DNA of 64,000 bases from Solirubrum puertoriconensis (lineage in GTDB: Bacteria; Bacteroidota; Bacteroidia; Cytophagales; Hymenobacteraceae): assembly GCF_001483135.1 (NCBI RefSeq), contig NZ_LNAL01000006.1, forward strand, positions 620,003 through 684,002, written 5' to 3'. Both the position numbers and the translations under genes were made by a program. The notes under the pieces were generated by a model, which worked only from the letters and a program-made list of their open reading frames with translations, did no database searches and had not been told where the DNA came from. Of the stretch, positions 1 through 7,853 are shown one piece after another. Position 1 is the first letter of the stretch; the number at the start of each line of letters is the position of its first letter.

Positions 1-1
1 C

Positions 2-388
2 AATACGGCCATTGTGCTTTCGGCTGATATCGTGCCTGAGCTGTTCTCGGGTTTGGCCCTAGGTGTTGGGCTGGGGCTGCTAGTTGGCAAGCCGCTGGGC
101 ATTGTGGGCGTAACGTGGCTGGTGGTGCGCATGGGGCAGGGCCAACTGCCTACCAACGTCGACTGGCGCCGGTTTATCGGGTTGGGCTTTACGGCGGGCA
201 TCGGTTTTACCATGGCCATTTTCATTGCCACGCTCTCGTACCAAAACCCAGCCGCTGTTGATTTGGCCAAGCTGGCTGTGCTTATTGGGTCGGCAGTTTC
301 AGCCATTATCGGCATGACCATTCTGGCGCCAGGGCAGCTTGAGGAAGAACCCATCGACACAGTAGAGTTTCAGGAAAAAGCCAGTTAG
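2..388 (+). CDS. nhaA: Na+/H+ antiporter NhaA, C-terminal part (5' end outside window)
   Basis: Only the last 128 residues are in the window; the reading frame is open from base 2 with no start. Hydrophobic segments with the motifs GKPLGI and GIGFTMAIFIA are typical of the last transmembrane helices of NhaA, an inner-membrane sodium/proton antiporter for pH and sodium homeostasis. The protein ends with a short acidic cytoplasmic tail (QLEEEPIDTVEF). The gene is followed by a strong hairpin shared with the convergent aldolase gene. The family call is secure; the symbol follows from the family. Confidence 0.9.
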   Translation, partial: NTAIVLSADIVPELFSGLALGVGLGLLVGKPLGIVGVTWLVVRMGQGQLPTNVDWRRFIGLGFTAGIGFTMAIFIATLSYQNPAAVDLAKLAVLIGSAVSAIIGMTILAPGQLEEEPIDTVEFQEKAS

Positions 389-396
389 GGTATTCG

Positions 397-448
397 CCCC
401 AACAAACAAGGCCCCGCAACACTGGTTGCGGGGCCTTGTTTGTTGGGG
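397..448. terminator. Bidirectional terminator hairpin, 24-bp perfect stem
   Basis: The arms 397-420 and 425-448 are perfect reverse complements around a 4-nt loop (actg). The hairpin lies between the convergent nhaA and threonine aldolase genes and can serve both strands. Confidence 0.9.
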
Positions 449-461
449 CGGCTCTTTGCAT

Positions 462-1487
462 TTAGGCGTACTGCGGTACAGCGCGCAAAGCTTCGAGCAC
501 GCGTTCAATGCCAGCGTCGTCCACATCGAGGTGGGTTACGAAGCGCACCATCTGCGGACCAAAGGCCGAGGCTTTAACGCCGAACTCGCCTAGGTGAGCC
601 AGGAACTGGTCTTCGGTAAGACCCTCGCGCAGTCGGAAAATGACCAGGTTGGTTTCGGCCGGCAATACATACTCGACGTACGGCGCCTGCTCCAGCGCTT
701 CGGCCAACTGGCGGGCGCGGCGGTGGTCGTCGGCAAGGCGCTCCACGTGGTTTTCGAGGGCGTAGAGACCAGCTGCGGCTAAATACCCGGCTTGGCGCCA
801 GCCGCCGCCCATGGCTTTCCGAATGCGCTTGCACTTACGAATAAACTCCTGCGTGCCCACCAGCACCGAGCCCACGGGCGTACCCAGGCCTTTGCTCAGG
901 CAAATCGAAATCGAGTCGAACAGCTGGCCGTAGTCTTCGCTGCGCTGGCCAGTGGCTACCAAAGCGTTGAAGATGCGGGCCCCATCGAGATGCAGCGGAA
1001 TGCTTTTGCTTTGGGCTAGCTCGGCAATTTCTTCGAGGGCCTGCCAGCTGTAGCAGCTGCCGCCGCCGCGGTTGTGGGTGTTTTCGAGGCTGATGAGGCT
1101 GGTATTGGGGTAATGCACGTTTTCCGAGCGAATGGCCGCTGCCACTTGCGCGGCCGTAAGCCGGCCCCGGTCGCCGGGCAGCAGCGCCACCGAGGCACCC
1201 GAGTGAAAGGCAATGCCGCCCACTTCCCAGAGGTAGATATGCGAGGTTTGCTCGCACACCACCTCCGACATCGGCTGCGTGTGTGCTTTGATGGCAATTT
1301 GGTTGGTCATGGTGCCGGAGGGGCAGAACAAGCCGGCCTCCATGCCGAAGCGGCTGGCACATTCGTTTTCCAGCTCCCGCACGGTGGGGTCCTCTTCGTA
1401 CACGTCGTCGCCTACCTGCGCGCAGAACATGGCCTCTAGCATGGCAGGGGTAGGGCGGGTAATGGTATCGGAGCGTAAATCAATCAT
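462..1487 (-). CDS. ltaE: Low-specificity L-threonine aldolase
   Basis: A 341-residue PLP enzyme of fold type I that splits L-threonine or L-allo-threonine into glycine and acetaldehyde. The N-terminus MIDLRSDTIT is the family signature. GDDVYEEDP (about residues 26-34) and HLDGARIFNA (about 166-175) line the active site, and the PLP lysine is K199 in SICLSKGLGTPVGS. Length is normal for bacterial LtaE, and the ATG start lies at the conserved N-terminus. The gene stands alone, convergent with nhaA. Substrate preference (L or L-allo) cannot be read from sequence. Confidence 0.93.
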   Translation of the reverse strand: MIDLRSDTITRPTPAMLEAMFCAQVGDDVYEEDPTVRELENECASRFGMEAGLFCPSGTMTNQIAIKAHTQPMSEVVCEQTSHIYLWEVGGIAFHSGASVALLPGDRGRLTAAQVAAAIRSENVHYPNTSLISLENTHNRGGGSCYSWQALEEIAELAQSKSIPLHLDGARIFNALVATGQRSEDYGQLFDSISICLSKGLGTPVGSVLVGTQEFIRKCKRIRKAMGGGWRQAGYLAAAGLYALENHVERLADDHRRARQLAEALEQAPYVEYVLPAETNLVIFRLREGLTEDQFLAHLGEFGVKASAFGPQMVRFVTHLDVDDAGIERVLEALRAVPQYA

Positions 1488-1665
1488 GGTTATTGAGGTA
1501 GAAGCACCTAGGGTGCTGTTACGGTTGCTGATGAGCTAGCCAGGCCGCTTGGCTTGGCCATTTGTGGATACCAAACTACAGCCCGGGCGCGAACTTGCTG
1601 CTATATTTGCCGCCCGAATTGGCAACAATCACTGGGCGAGGAGCAAAACGTGTCGAACTTTTGCT

Positions 1666-1673
1666 TACCTTTG
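1666..1673 (+). promoter_or_regulatory. Bacteroidota -7 promoter element TACCTTTG
   Basis: An exact TAnnTTTG match 39 bp upstream of the small basic ORF at 1713. No clear -33 TTG is seen at the usual 17-23 nt spacing, so only the -7 part is supported. Confidence 0.5.
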
Positions 1674-1712
1674 CCCCCTCATTCTGCAGAATAGACTCAA
1701 ACCGACCGCGTC

Positions 1713-1871
1713 ATGACCGTTACTCGTCTTAAGCGTAAGCACCGCAAGAACATCGCCCGCGCCAACAACAAGGTGCAGGAAATTAAAGATCTGCTCCGCA
1801 CGCCCGTTCTGAAGAACGTGGACATCGAGGAGCTGAAGGCTAGCTTCAAAAAGAACGAAGCTGCTGCCTAA
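1713..1871 (+). CDS. Small basic helical protein, 52 aa, function unknown
   Basis: A short ORF translating as MTVTRLKRKHRKNIARANNK followed by a lysine/glutamate-rich helical stretch and ending EAAA. Residues 5-20 are strongly basic and the rest is amphipathic, so nucleic-acid or ribosome binding is possible but unproven. Support for a real gene comes from an exact TACCTTTG promoter element 39 bp upstream, a tightly placed 34-bp palindromic terminator downstream, and clean codon use. It has no membrane segment or signal peptide. I do not recognise a named family. Confidence 0.75.
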   Translation: MTVTRLKRKHRKNIARANNKVQEIKDLLRTPVLKNVDIEELKASFKKNEAAA

Positions 1872-1938
1872 GTTTTAAGCCGCGGCTTCCTCCGCGGGAA
1901 GCCGAAACGGCATCCCGGCCGGTCGGCTGGTAATAGCA

Positions 1939-1972
1939 AAAAGCGCCTTGCGTGGCCACGCAAGGCGCTTTT
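1939..1972 (+). terminator. Intrinsic terminator, 34-bp perfect palindrome with T tract
   Basis: The arms 1939-1955 and 1956-1972 are perfectly complementary, flanked by A and T runs (tttgtttttt follows). It sits 68 bp after the small basic ORF. Confidence 0.9.
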
Positions 1973-1980
1973 GTTTTTTG

Positions 1981-2078
1981 TGTAGCGCGGGCTGAAGCCC
2001 GCGTTTGCTAGAGCGATAAGTATTAAACGGAGTCTGAGGATTACGCTCACGCCAACGCGGGCTGAAGCCCGCGCTACA
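1981..2078. repeat. REP/BIME-like pair of palindromic repeats
   Basis: Two 25-bp copies of a palindromic unit (core cgcgggctgaagcccgcg), at 1981-2005 and 2054-2078, are arranged head to head. Each copy is a self-complementary hairpin, and together they form a larger inverted repeat that differs only at the central bases. This is the architecture of bacterial REP doublets. A related GTAGCGCGG...CCGCGCTAC unit occurs at 14975-15004. Confidence 0.75.
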
Positions 2079-2083
2079 GCGTA

Positions 2084-2578
2084 CTATACCCGCGGGCCGA
2101 GCTCCACTGCCTGCAACTGCTCCACTTTGCCATTCTCAACTTGGAATTTGAGCAGGGTGCGCACTTTGTGAAAGCCGTGCTTGCCGGCCGCGCCCGGGTT
2201 GAGGTGCAGTAAGCCCAACTGGCGGTCGGGCATGACGCGCAAAATGTGCGAGTGGCCGCAGATGAACAGCCCTGGCCGCTCTTGCTGCAGCAGCGGGCGG
2301 GCCGGTGGCGCGTAGCGGCCCGGGTAGCCGCCAATATGGGTGATGAGCACCTTTAGGCCATTCACCTCAAAAATCTGGTGCTCGGGGCAGCGCAGACGAA
2401 TGGTACGGTCGTCGATGTTGCCGTACACGGCGCGCAGGGGCGCTACTGCCTGCAACTCGTCAAGAACTTTCTCGTGGCCTACGTCGCCGGCGTGCCATAT
2501 CTCGTCGCAGCCTTGCAGGTGGTGCAAAATGCGGTCGTCGAGGTAGGTGTGGGTATCGGAGAGCAGGCCGATTTGCAT
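2084..2578 (-). CDS. YfcE/MJ0936-type metallophosphoesterase
   Basis: A 164-residue calcineurin-like phosphoesterase. Metal-binding motifs appear in order: SDTH (about residue 8), HAGDV, GNID (GN-D/H), ITHIGG and GHSH. The start is placed at MQIGLLSDTH because the family begins directly with the first metal motif. A longer in-frame ORF adds 20 residues of unlike sequence. Homologues hydrolyse phosphodiesters or nucleotide monophosphates with manganese; the true substrate is unknown. The protein is cytoplasmic, with no signal peptide. It is transcribed toward the REP pair. Confidence 0.88.
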   Translation of the reverse strand: MQIGLLSDTHTYLDDRILHHLQGCDEIWHAGDVGHEKVLDELQAVAPLRAVYGNIDDRTIRLRCPEHQIFEVNGLKVLITHIGGYPGRYAPPARPLLQQERPGLFICGHSHILRVMPDRQLGLLHLNPGAAGKHGFHKVRTLLKFQVENGKVEQLQAVELGPRV

Positions 2579-2826
2579 GGCGGTAGCGTTGAGGTTGCAG
2601 GTGCAAAGTACGCGCGCAACAAACCTAGGGTGCCACAATGAAGTGAATATTCGGGGAGCGTGTTACCTTTCTCGCTCATAACCGTATTCCGCCTAATTGG
2701 CCGTCACACCCGGCTACTTCAGCTGGCCTTTAGCACCCACGCACCTTTCGTAATACCGAAATTAATGCTGTGTTTTGCAGCCTGCCAGACGACCATCTGC
2801 TCCCATTTTCCTTCCGACTTGCCGCG

Positions 2827-3519
2827 ATGAACGTTTTCATCAACGACATCCCAATAATCATTAAGAAGACCTCCGAAAAGGTCTACAAGCACCGCTACGA
2901 CCTCATCCTGGGGCCCGAAGACGAGTTCATCTCGAAGGACCTGGTGGGTGATGTGCTGGTGCGCGACGTTACGCCGGCTTTTATCGACCGCATGCTGCGC
3001 CTGATGGAGGTAAAAAAGCTCAAGAAGCTTACCTCGCTCACGCTCATGACGAAAAAGAAAAAAGCCCTCATCCTGCACCTCAAAGACCAGTTTAAGATTG
3101 CGAAAGCCGCTGGTGGCTTGGTGGTGAAAGAGGGATTGGTGTTGATGATCTACCGCTTGGGCAAATGGGATTTGCCCAAGGGCAAGCTCAAGAAAGACGA
3201 AGACCCCGCCGAAGGCGCACTACGCGAAGTGGAGGAGGAGTGCAACATTAAGGTTTCGTTGGGCGACAAGCTGCCCAGCACGTGGCACTCTTACGCCTAC
3301 AACGGCAACAAGATTCTAAAGAAGACCAACTGGTACATAATGCAGTGCCTCGATGATACATTGATGAAGCCGCAGGCCGAAGAATACATCGAAGAAGTGC
3401 GCTGGATGCAGCCCCAGGAGGCGCTTAAAGCCCTCGATGAGTCATACGCCTCCATTTCGTTGGTGGTGCGCCACTACTTAAGTGAGGTGGCTGGTGCTGC
3501 TACCGTCAGTAACAAGTAG
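2827..3519 (+). CDS. NUDIX hydrolase with N-terminal extension
   Basis: A 230-residue protein: an N-terminal lysine-rich domain (residues 1-90) and a NUDIX fold (about 95-220). The NUDIX box runs from G119 to I141 (GKLKKDEDPAEG then ALREVEEECNI). It keeps the catalytic REVEEE glutamates but has Asn where the consensus has the last Gly. NUDIX enzymes cleave nucleoside diphosphates linked to another group; the substrate is not identifiable here. The start MNVFINDIP at 2827 was preferred over an upstream in-frame codon. A lipoprotein gene follows 51 bp downstream on the same strand. Confidence 0.85.
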   Translation: MNVFINDIPIIIKKTSEKVYKHRYDLILGPEDEFISKDLVGDVLVRDVTPAFIDRMLRLMEVKKLKKLTSLTLMTKKKKALILHLKDQFKIAKAAGGLVVKEGLVLMIYRLGKWDLPKGKLKKDEDPAEGALREVEEECNIKVSLGDKLPSTWHSYAYNGNKILKKTNWYIMQCLDDTLMKPQAEEYIEEVRWMQPQEALKALDESYASISLVVRHYLSEVAGAATVSNK

Positions 3520-3529
3520 CGTAAGCTTG

Positions 3530-3553
3530 CCGGGGCGGCCGCATTGGCCCCGG
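3530..3553 (+). terminator. Weak GC hairpin after the NUDIX gene
   Basis: Arms ccggggc (3530-3536) and gccccgg (3547-3553) with a 10-nt loop. No T run follows, so termination is uncertain and it may be only an intercistronic hairpin. Confidence 0.35.
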
Positions 3554-3570
3554 ATTCCTGCGTGTAGCGT

Positions 3571-4059
3571 ATGCGTTTGAACCGATCGTGCCTGCTGTTG
3601 CTAGTACTGCTGGCTTGCGCGGGTATTGCTTGTACCCGCACTACTCCTGCCGTCGAAGTTGATGCCTTACCGCCCAACCGGGCCAAGCGTGCGGCACCTC
3701 CAGTACTTAATGTACCGGATCTGGTAGGCCGCAACATTGACGAGGTGCGCAAAGCCCTTGGCAAGCCGCGCGAAACCCAAGCGTTGCCACTGGCTGCCGA
3801 ACCTACTGCCGTGCAGTTGCGCACAAGCCAAGCCGAGGAGTGGACGAATACCTTCGACTACCAAGGCGCCACCATCGTAGCCACCTTCAATGCCCACACC
3901 CGCAAAGTGCGCGATTTGGTGCTGCTTGGTACCAACGAAGACGAGCTAATGCGCCGCGGCAACCTCGATCTGGTAGGCGACACTTACTTGGTGCTGCCTG
4001 TGCCGAGCCCCGCCGAACCGTCGAAAATTATGGGAATCCGGGTGCTAGCCCGCAAGTAA
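3571..4059 (+). CDS. Predicted lipoprotein, unknown function
   Basis: A 162-residue protein with a lipoprotein signal: MRLNRSCLLLLVLLACAGIA then Cys21, a plausible lipobox (AGIAC). The mature part starts with a proline/alanine-rich linker, then NVPDLVGRNIDEVRKALGKP, which resembles the start of small beta-lactamase-inhibitor-like or PASTA-like folds, and beta-rich sequence to the end. It should be anchored in the periplasm or outer membrane. No confident family is recognised. It is convergent with coaD across a terminator. Confidence 0.75.
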   Translation: MRLNRSCLLLLVLLACAGIACTRTTPAVEVDALPPNRAKRAAPPVLNVPDLVGRNIDEVRKALGKPRETQALPLAAEPTAVQLRTSQAEEWTNTFDYQGATIVATFNAHTRKVRDLVLLGTNEDELMRRGNLDLVGDTYLVLPVPSPAEPSKIMGIRVLARK

Positions 4060-4070
4060 CTTGGTCCCGT

Positions 4071-4117
4071 AAACCCCGAACGCGGAACACCCTAGGGTGC
4101 TTCCGCGTTCGGGGTTT
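4071..4117. terminator. Bidirectional terminator; inner loop carries CCTAGG
   Basis: The 17-bp arms 4071-4087 and 4101-4117 are exact complements. The loop holds the palindrome caccctagggtg (4088-4099), which contains CCTAGG. It separates convergent genes. Confidence 0.85.
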
Positions 4118-4136
4118 GCTAAGGGTTGCTGAGCAC

Positions 4137-4604
4137 CTAGGGCTGTGGGGCCGGAGGCATCTGAAATGGCACGAAGTCATCGACGTTGCCGCCAAAGCGG
4201 TGAATCTCGCGGATGATGGTGCTGCTGATGGCGGCCAGAGCAGGGGAGGTAATCAGGAAAACGGTTTCTAGCTCGGGGTTTACGTGGCGGTTTGCTTGCG
4301 CAATGGTGTTTTCATACTCGAAATCGGTGGTATTGCGCAGGCCGCGCAGCAGAAACCGTGCACCCGTTTCGCGCGCAAAATCGGCCGTAAGGCCTTTGTA
4401 CGCCTGCACCGAAACACGCGGCTCGTCGCGAAACACCTCGTTTATGATATCAACCGTGTGCTCAACGGACAGGTAACGCGTTTTGCTGCTGTTGTTGCCG
4501 ATGGCAACGATGATGTGGTCGAATAGCTCGGTGCCGCGGCGTACCACATCGAGGTGGCCGTTGGTAAACGGGTCGAACGAGCCGGGAAATAAGGCAATGC
4601 GCAT
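4137..4604 (-). CDS. coaD: Phosphopantetheine adenylyltransferase
   Basis: A 155-residue enzyme of normal CoaD length. It joins 4'-phosphopantetheine and ATP to dephospho-CoA, the fourth step of coenzyme A synthesis. It shows the nucleotidyltransferase motif FPGSFDPFTNGH (His17), RGLRNTTDFEYE for phosphopantetheine binding, and the C-terminal ISSTIIREI motif. The stop TAG lies inside a CCTAGG palindrome at 4136-4141. The DUF3822 gene begins upstream on the same strand, ending 15 bp before coaD, which suggests co-transcription. Confidence 0.95.
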   Translation of the reverse strand: MRIALFPGSFDPFTNGHLDVVRRGTELFDHIIVAIGNNSSKTRYLSVEHTVDIINEVFRDEPRVSVQAYKGLTADFARETGARFLLRGLRNTTDFEYENTIAQANRHVNPELETVFLITSPALAAISSTIIREIHRFGGNVDDFVPFQMPPAPQP

Positions 4605-4619
4605 GCGCTAGGGTAGAGG

Positions 4620-5525
4620 TTACTCGCAGAGGTGCAGGCTGTACAACTCAAAGTAGCGGTACTCAAACACGTCGTTGAGGCGGTAGCTATAGCTGAGGTC
4701 GTAGGGGCGGTTGCCGAAACGCACGTTGCGGATGTACTTGCGCAGCACCGAAAACAGCTCCGAATCGTGCATCAGGTCGCCGTACACCGCTACGGGGTCG
4801 TCGTCGGGGTTCAGGCCAAGCTCCTGCATCACCAAGATGACGTAGTAAATAAAATCCTCGGGCGTGCTGAAGTTGAAAACGTTGCAGAACAGCGGGCGTT
4901 TTTCGCGCACCACGGCAATGGTAAGCTCGTGCGGGCCCACGCTCAGAAACAACCTAGGCGGGCCCTGCCGCTCGCTTTGGTGCACCACCCCCTCGAGCAA
5001 GGCGCTGGTTTGGTGCAGCAGCTTTTGCTGCGGATAAGTGCGCTCAAACCACTCGGCCAAGGCCTTTTCAATCGAGAAAACGCTTACTACCTCGCGGTTG
5101 GGGTGCAAAAAGCGGCGCACCACCTCGTGTTGCGGATCGAGCTGGTGGTGCAGGCGCAGGTAAGCGGCCTCGTCGCCATCGCGGAACAACGGGGCGGGCA
5201 ACAGCGTGAAATTGCGGTTTTGCACGGCCAGGCGCACGCGGTTCCACCCGGGTCGGCCCACTAGATCGTGGTGGCTGGCCAAGGCTTGCAGTTGGCCGGC
5301 TAAGGAGGTAGCGGGCTCAGGAGCATAGTCTTCGAGCACCACAAACTTGTTGCGGCGCACGTCGGCTACGCCCACGCGCAAGCCGTGGGCACCCGCGGTT
5401 AGGTACAGGTTGTAGCCCGCGAGGTTGGCGGTATCAAGGGTTTCGTCGCGCAGGCGGTGCAAGGCGGTAGGCAAAGCCGCAGTGGCAACGAAATCGGCAG
5501 AATCGGCGTGAGACACAGGCAGCAC
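4620..5525 (-). CDS. DUF3822 family protein
   Basis: A 301-residue cytoplasmic protein of the Bacteroidota-specific DUF3822 family, recognised from its overall pattern: an N-terminal actin/ASKHA-like beta pattern, FSIEKALAEWFERTY in the middle, then PRLFLSVGPHELTIAVV and FNFSTPEDFIYYV toward the C-terminus. The biochemical function is unknown. It sits 15 bp upstream of coaD; in related genomes DUF3822, an RsmD-like methyltransferase and coaD are often neighbours, and the methyltransferase is absent here. A near-consensus -7 element (TACCTTTA on the coding strand, 5544-5551) lies 19 bp upstream of the start. Confidence 0.8.
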   Translation of the reverse strand: MLPVSHADSADFVATAALPTALHRLRDETLDTANLAGYNLYLTAGAHGLRVGVADVRRNKFVVLEDYAPEPATSLAGQLQALASHHDLVGRPGWNRVRLAVQNRNFTLLPAPLFRDGDEAAYLRLHHQLDPQHEVVRRFLHPNREVVSVFSIEKALAEWFERTYPQQKLLHQTSALLEGVVHQSERQGPPRLFLSVGPHELTIAVVREKRPLFCNVFNFSTPEDFIYYVILVMQELGLNPDDDPVAVYGDLMHDSELFSVLRKYIRNVRFGNRPYDLSYSYRLNDVFEYRYFELYSLHLCE

Positions 5526-5576
5526 AGCAGAACTAATATCCGCTAAAGGTAAGCAGGCCGCCGTTTTATGCCGCTA

Positions 5577-6080
5577 TTAGCGCAGCCGGAGTTGCGGAAT
5601 ATACGCGTCGTCGGCGCTGATGAGGTCGCGCAGAATGGGGTGCACTTGCCGCGGCGGCAGCTTCACCAGCTCGCGCGGCGAAAGCCAGGCCAGCTGCGTG
5701 AGCAACTGCTTATCGGGGTGATGCTCGGGGTCGGAGCCTAGGCGCGGCAGCGCTTTGGGGTCGGTGGGCAGTACTTCAAAAAACATTTCGAGGGCTTGCA
5801 GCCGGTCGCCGTGGTACTCGTGCAGGTGCAAAAAGCGTCCAACTTGTACTAGCAGGCCAGTTTCTTCTTGAAACTCGCGCGCCACGCCCTCGCGCAGGGT
5901 TTCGCCAAACTGCCACCCGCCGCCTGGCGGCGACCAAAACGGTTCGTCGTTGGCCAACAGGCCCCGATGCGCAGTCAGAAGCAAGGAACCATCGTGCACG
6001 AGCAGGCCGCACACGCGCACGCGGGCACGTTCGGTGTAGGCTTGCAGCAACGATTCGGGTGAGGCGGAGGAAACAGGCAT
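5577..6080 (-). CDS. NUDIX hydrolase
   Basis: A 167-residue single-domain NUDIX protein. The NUDIX box starts at GGGWQFGETL and continues REGVAREFQEETGLL, a full match to GX5EX7REUXEEXGU. The fold begins at about residue 20 (VRVCGLLVHDG). The HRGLLANDEPFWSPPGG segment resembles ADP-ribose/CoA-type or MutT-like members, but the substrate cannot be fixed. It lies between DUF3822 and DUF4126 genes on the same strand, with gaps of 51 and 39 bp, so a loose operon is possible. Confidence 0.88.
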   Translation of the reverse strand: MPVSSASPESLLQAYTERARVRVCGLLVHDGSLLLTAHRGLLANDEPFWSPPGGGWQFGETLREGVAREFQEETGLLVQVGRFLHLHEYHGDRLQALEMFFEVLPTDPKALPRLGSDPEHHPDKQLLTQLAWLSPRELVKLPPRQVHPILRDLISADDAYIPQLRLR

Positions 6081-6119
6081 AGGTGTGGTAAGCGGAGCGG
6101 TAACAGGCCCCTAAACCTA

Positions 6120-6728
6120 TTAAATGCCGCTATGGTTGGGGCTGCTGGTCGAAAAATTTGCTTGCCGGCGCTGCCGCCAACGCCGCAACCGTCTGCCGAT
6201 GAATACGATAGCAGCTATTGCTACACCGGCTACCAGCAGCGGCAAAAGTAGGCCCAATACCGAGCCTACAATTGCCAAGGTGTTCTCGATGGTGGCCAGC
6301 ACGGGGTTGCCCAAGCCGCCAGTAGCAGCCGTTGAGCCCGTCCGTAGCACGGCCGTGCCAGTTTGGATAAGCCCCGCCGTGCCGCCGCCTACCAACACGC
6401 CCAAGCCCCAGCGCAGCACCGGGTTTAGCTCGGGCAAAGCAGCCGTCATCAGCAACGTGCCCGCTACAAACGAAGCCGGCGTGGTAAGCGAATCGAGCAA
6501 ATTATCGACCACCGGAAAGTAGTAGGCCAGCATTTCGGCCAGGGTGGCGGTGCCCAGCACACCTAAGGCGGCCCAAGTGCCCAGCCACGCAAAGCCCGGC
6601 GAAGGCGCCAAGTAGCCGGTGCGGTAAGCAATGCTGGCCGCCAACAGCGGCACAAATACCCGAAAGCCGCTGCACGCTGCCAAAGCCAAGCCCAACGCGC
6701 CCGAAATAAGATAGTCCGACAGGTTCAT
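6120..6728 (-). CDS. DUF4126 membrane protein
   Basis: A 202-residue integral membrane protein with about five hydrophobic helices (residues 5-30, 45-68, 88-105, 110-130, 150-178) and a basic C-terminus (GRRLRRWRQRRQ). It matches DUF4126: an early SGFRVFVPLL motif and a glycine-rich AVLVGGGTAGL-like region in the third quarter. Function is unknown; it may transport or scaffold in the inner membrane. It is divergent from the hotdog thioesterase gene. Confidence 0.82.
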   Translation of the reverse strand: MNLSDYLISGALGLALAACSGFRVFVPLLAASIAYRTGYLAPSPGFAWLGTWAALGVLGTATLAEMLAYYFPVVDNLLDSLTTPASFVAGTLLMTAALPELNPVLRWGLGVLVGGGTAGLIQTGTAVLRTGSTAATGGLGNPVLATIENTLAIVGSVLGLLLPLLVAGVAIAAIVFIGRRLRRWRQRRQANFSTSSPNHSGI

Positions 6729-6776
6729 GATTATCAGGGATGAAGCCTGCGAAAAGATACGTGCTTTGGGTGCTGA

Positions 6777-6808
6777 TTGGCGAAGGCCGACCTAGGGCGG
6801 TACCTTTG
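6777..6808 (+). promoter_or_regulatory. Bacteroidota promoter TTG-N21-TACCTTTG
   Basis: A -33 TTG at 6777-6779 and an exact -7 element at 6801-6808. The last G is 6 nt from the ATG at 6814, so transcription would start at or next to the start codon (leaderless mRNA). Confidence 0.65.
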
Positions 6809-6813
6809 CGGCA

Positions 6814-7272
6814 ATGTCTACTTCGCATACCACTGCCCCCACCGACGAACTCACGGCGCGTATTCGTCGCAAGCTGGAGCGCCAGCACTTTATGCACCTC
6901 ATCGGTGCCGACCTCACCACCATCGAGCCCGGCCGCGTGCAGGCCGAACTCGACCTAGGCAAGCAGCACCAGCAGCAGCGCGGGTTTGCCCACGGCGGCC
7001 TCGTAGCCACCATGGCCGACCTCGTAGCCGGCTTTGCCGGCGTTACGCTCATCCCCGACGACCACGGCCTCGTAACCGCCGAGCTGAAAGTAAGCTACCT
7101 GCACCCCGGCCTAGGTGATAAGCTCATTGCCACGGGTTGGGTGCTGAAAGGCGGCCGCCGCTTGCAGTTCTGCGAAGCTGAAGTGCGCGCTTTCGGCGGC
7201 AACAACCCCGAAGAAGGCTTGCTGATAGCGAAGGCTACGGCCACAATGGCTATCATCGAACCTGCTGGCTAA
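6814..7272 (+). CDS. PaaI-type hotdog-fold thioesterase
   Basis: A 152-residue hotdog protein of the PaaI/YigI-like group. It has the signature GFAHGGLVATMADLVAGFAG at about residues 63-82 (HGG loop and central helix, with Asp as the likely catalytic residue), then the beta-strands TAELKVSYLHPG and KATATMAII. Such enzymes hydrolyse acyl- or aryl-CoA thioesters in the cytoplasm, but the substrate is unknown. The start is supported by a promoter -7 element ending 6 nt upstream. The next gene begins 11 bp after its stop. Confidence 0.88.
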   Translation: MSTSHTTAPTDELTARIRRKLERQHFMHLIGADLTTIEPGRVQAELDLGKQHQQQRGFAHGGLVATMADLVAGFAGVTLIPDDHGLVTAELKVSYLHPGLGDKLIATGWVLKGGRRLQFCEAEVRAFGGNNPEEGLLIAKATATMAIIEPAG

Positions 7273-7283
7273 ACCATACCAAC

Positions 7284-7835
7284 GTGGCAATTAGCGGCGC
7301 CGAATACTGGAAGTATTACATCTCCTGGATACGCTATCAGCAGCGAGATTGGTACTTTCTGTGGCGTACTGCTGAAAACGAAGATGCCGTGTGGGCCAAC
7401 GAAGCAGGGCAGATTCCTGGCTTTGGCAGTCCTGCGGAGTTAATCGCGTTAGCCGGCAACCTAGGGGTAGAGGTGCAGGAGGAAGAACCGCGGTGCCAAA
7501 ATTTGGATGCTGCGCGGAATTGGATAGATGCACCGCACAAAAAAGTGCCTTGTCATGACTGCATGCATGCTTGGCACTTCTTCGACGACTTAGCCAATGG
7601 TGCAGGCGCTGAGTTTAGTGGCTGGATGCGGCGCGGCCCCGTCCGAAACCGTGTTTTCGATAAGCTATACGATTGCATAGGTTCTGGCAGATTTCAGCTG
7701 AGCGCCAACGGCAAGCCCAACATTGGAAACGCGAAGAGCGAAATACCCTCCGCCGTGTGCTGCAGCAAGGTTTTCGGCTCTGGGATAAATATGTGTACCA
7801 CGCGTCGAATAAGCCTGCCTAACTTGTTGTTCTAA
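7284..7835 (+). CDS. Unknown protein, probably frameshifted near its C-terminus
   Basis: An ORF from GTG, 11 bp after the thioesterase gene. Residues 1-130 look like real protein, rich in Trp and charged residues with a possible metal-binding CHDCMHAWHFFDD segment. After VFDKLYD the frame reads out as atypical sequence. From about 7664 another frame gives a coherent helical tail (RLHRFWQISAERQRQ, then HWKREERNTLRRV and GFRLWDKYVYHA) ending with TAA at 7820-7822. The simplest reading is a 1-base deletion between about 7664 and 7690. Family is not recognised. The intact protein would be near 178 residues. Confidence 0.6.
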   Translation: MAISGAEYWKYYISWIRYQQRDWYFLWRTAENEDAVWANEAGQIPGFGSPAELIALAGNLGVEVQEEEPRCQNLDAARNWIDAPHKKVPCHDCMHAWHFFDDLANGAGAEFSGWMRRGPVRNRVFDKLYDCIGSGRFQLSANGKPNIGNAKSEIPSAVCCSKVFGSGINMCTTRRISLPNLLF

Positions 7836-7853
7836 GAGCTGAGCTCAGCCACG

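Noticed and set aside
1074-1439. 121-residue plus-strand ORF
   Set aside because: Complements the threonine aldolase coding strand; a shadow.
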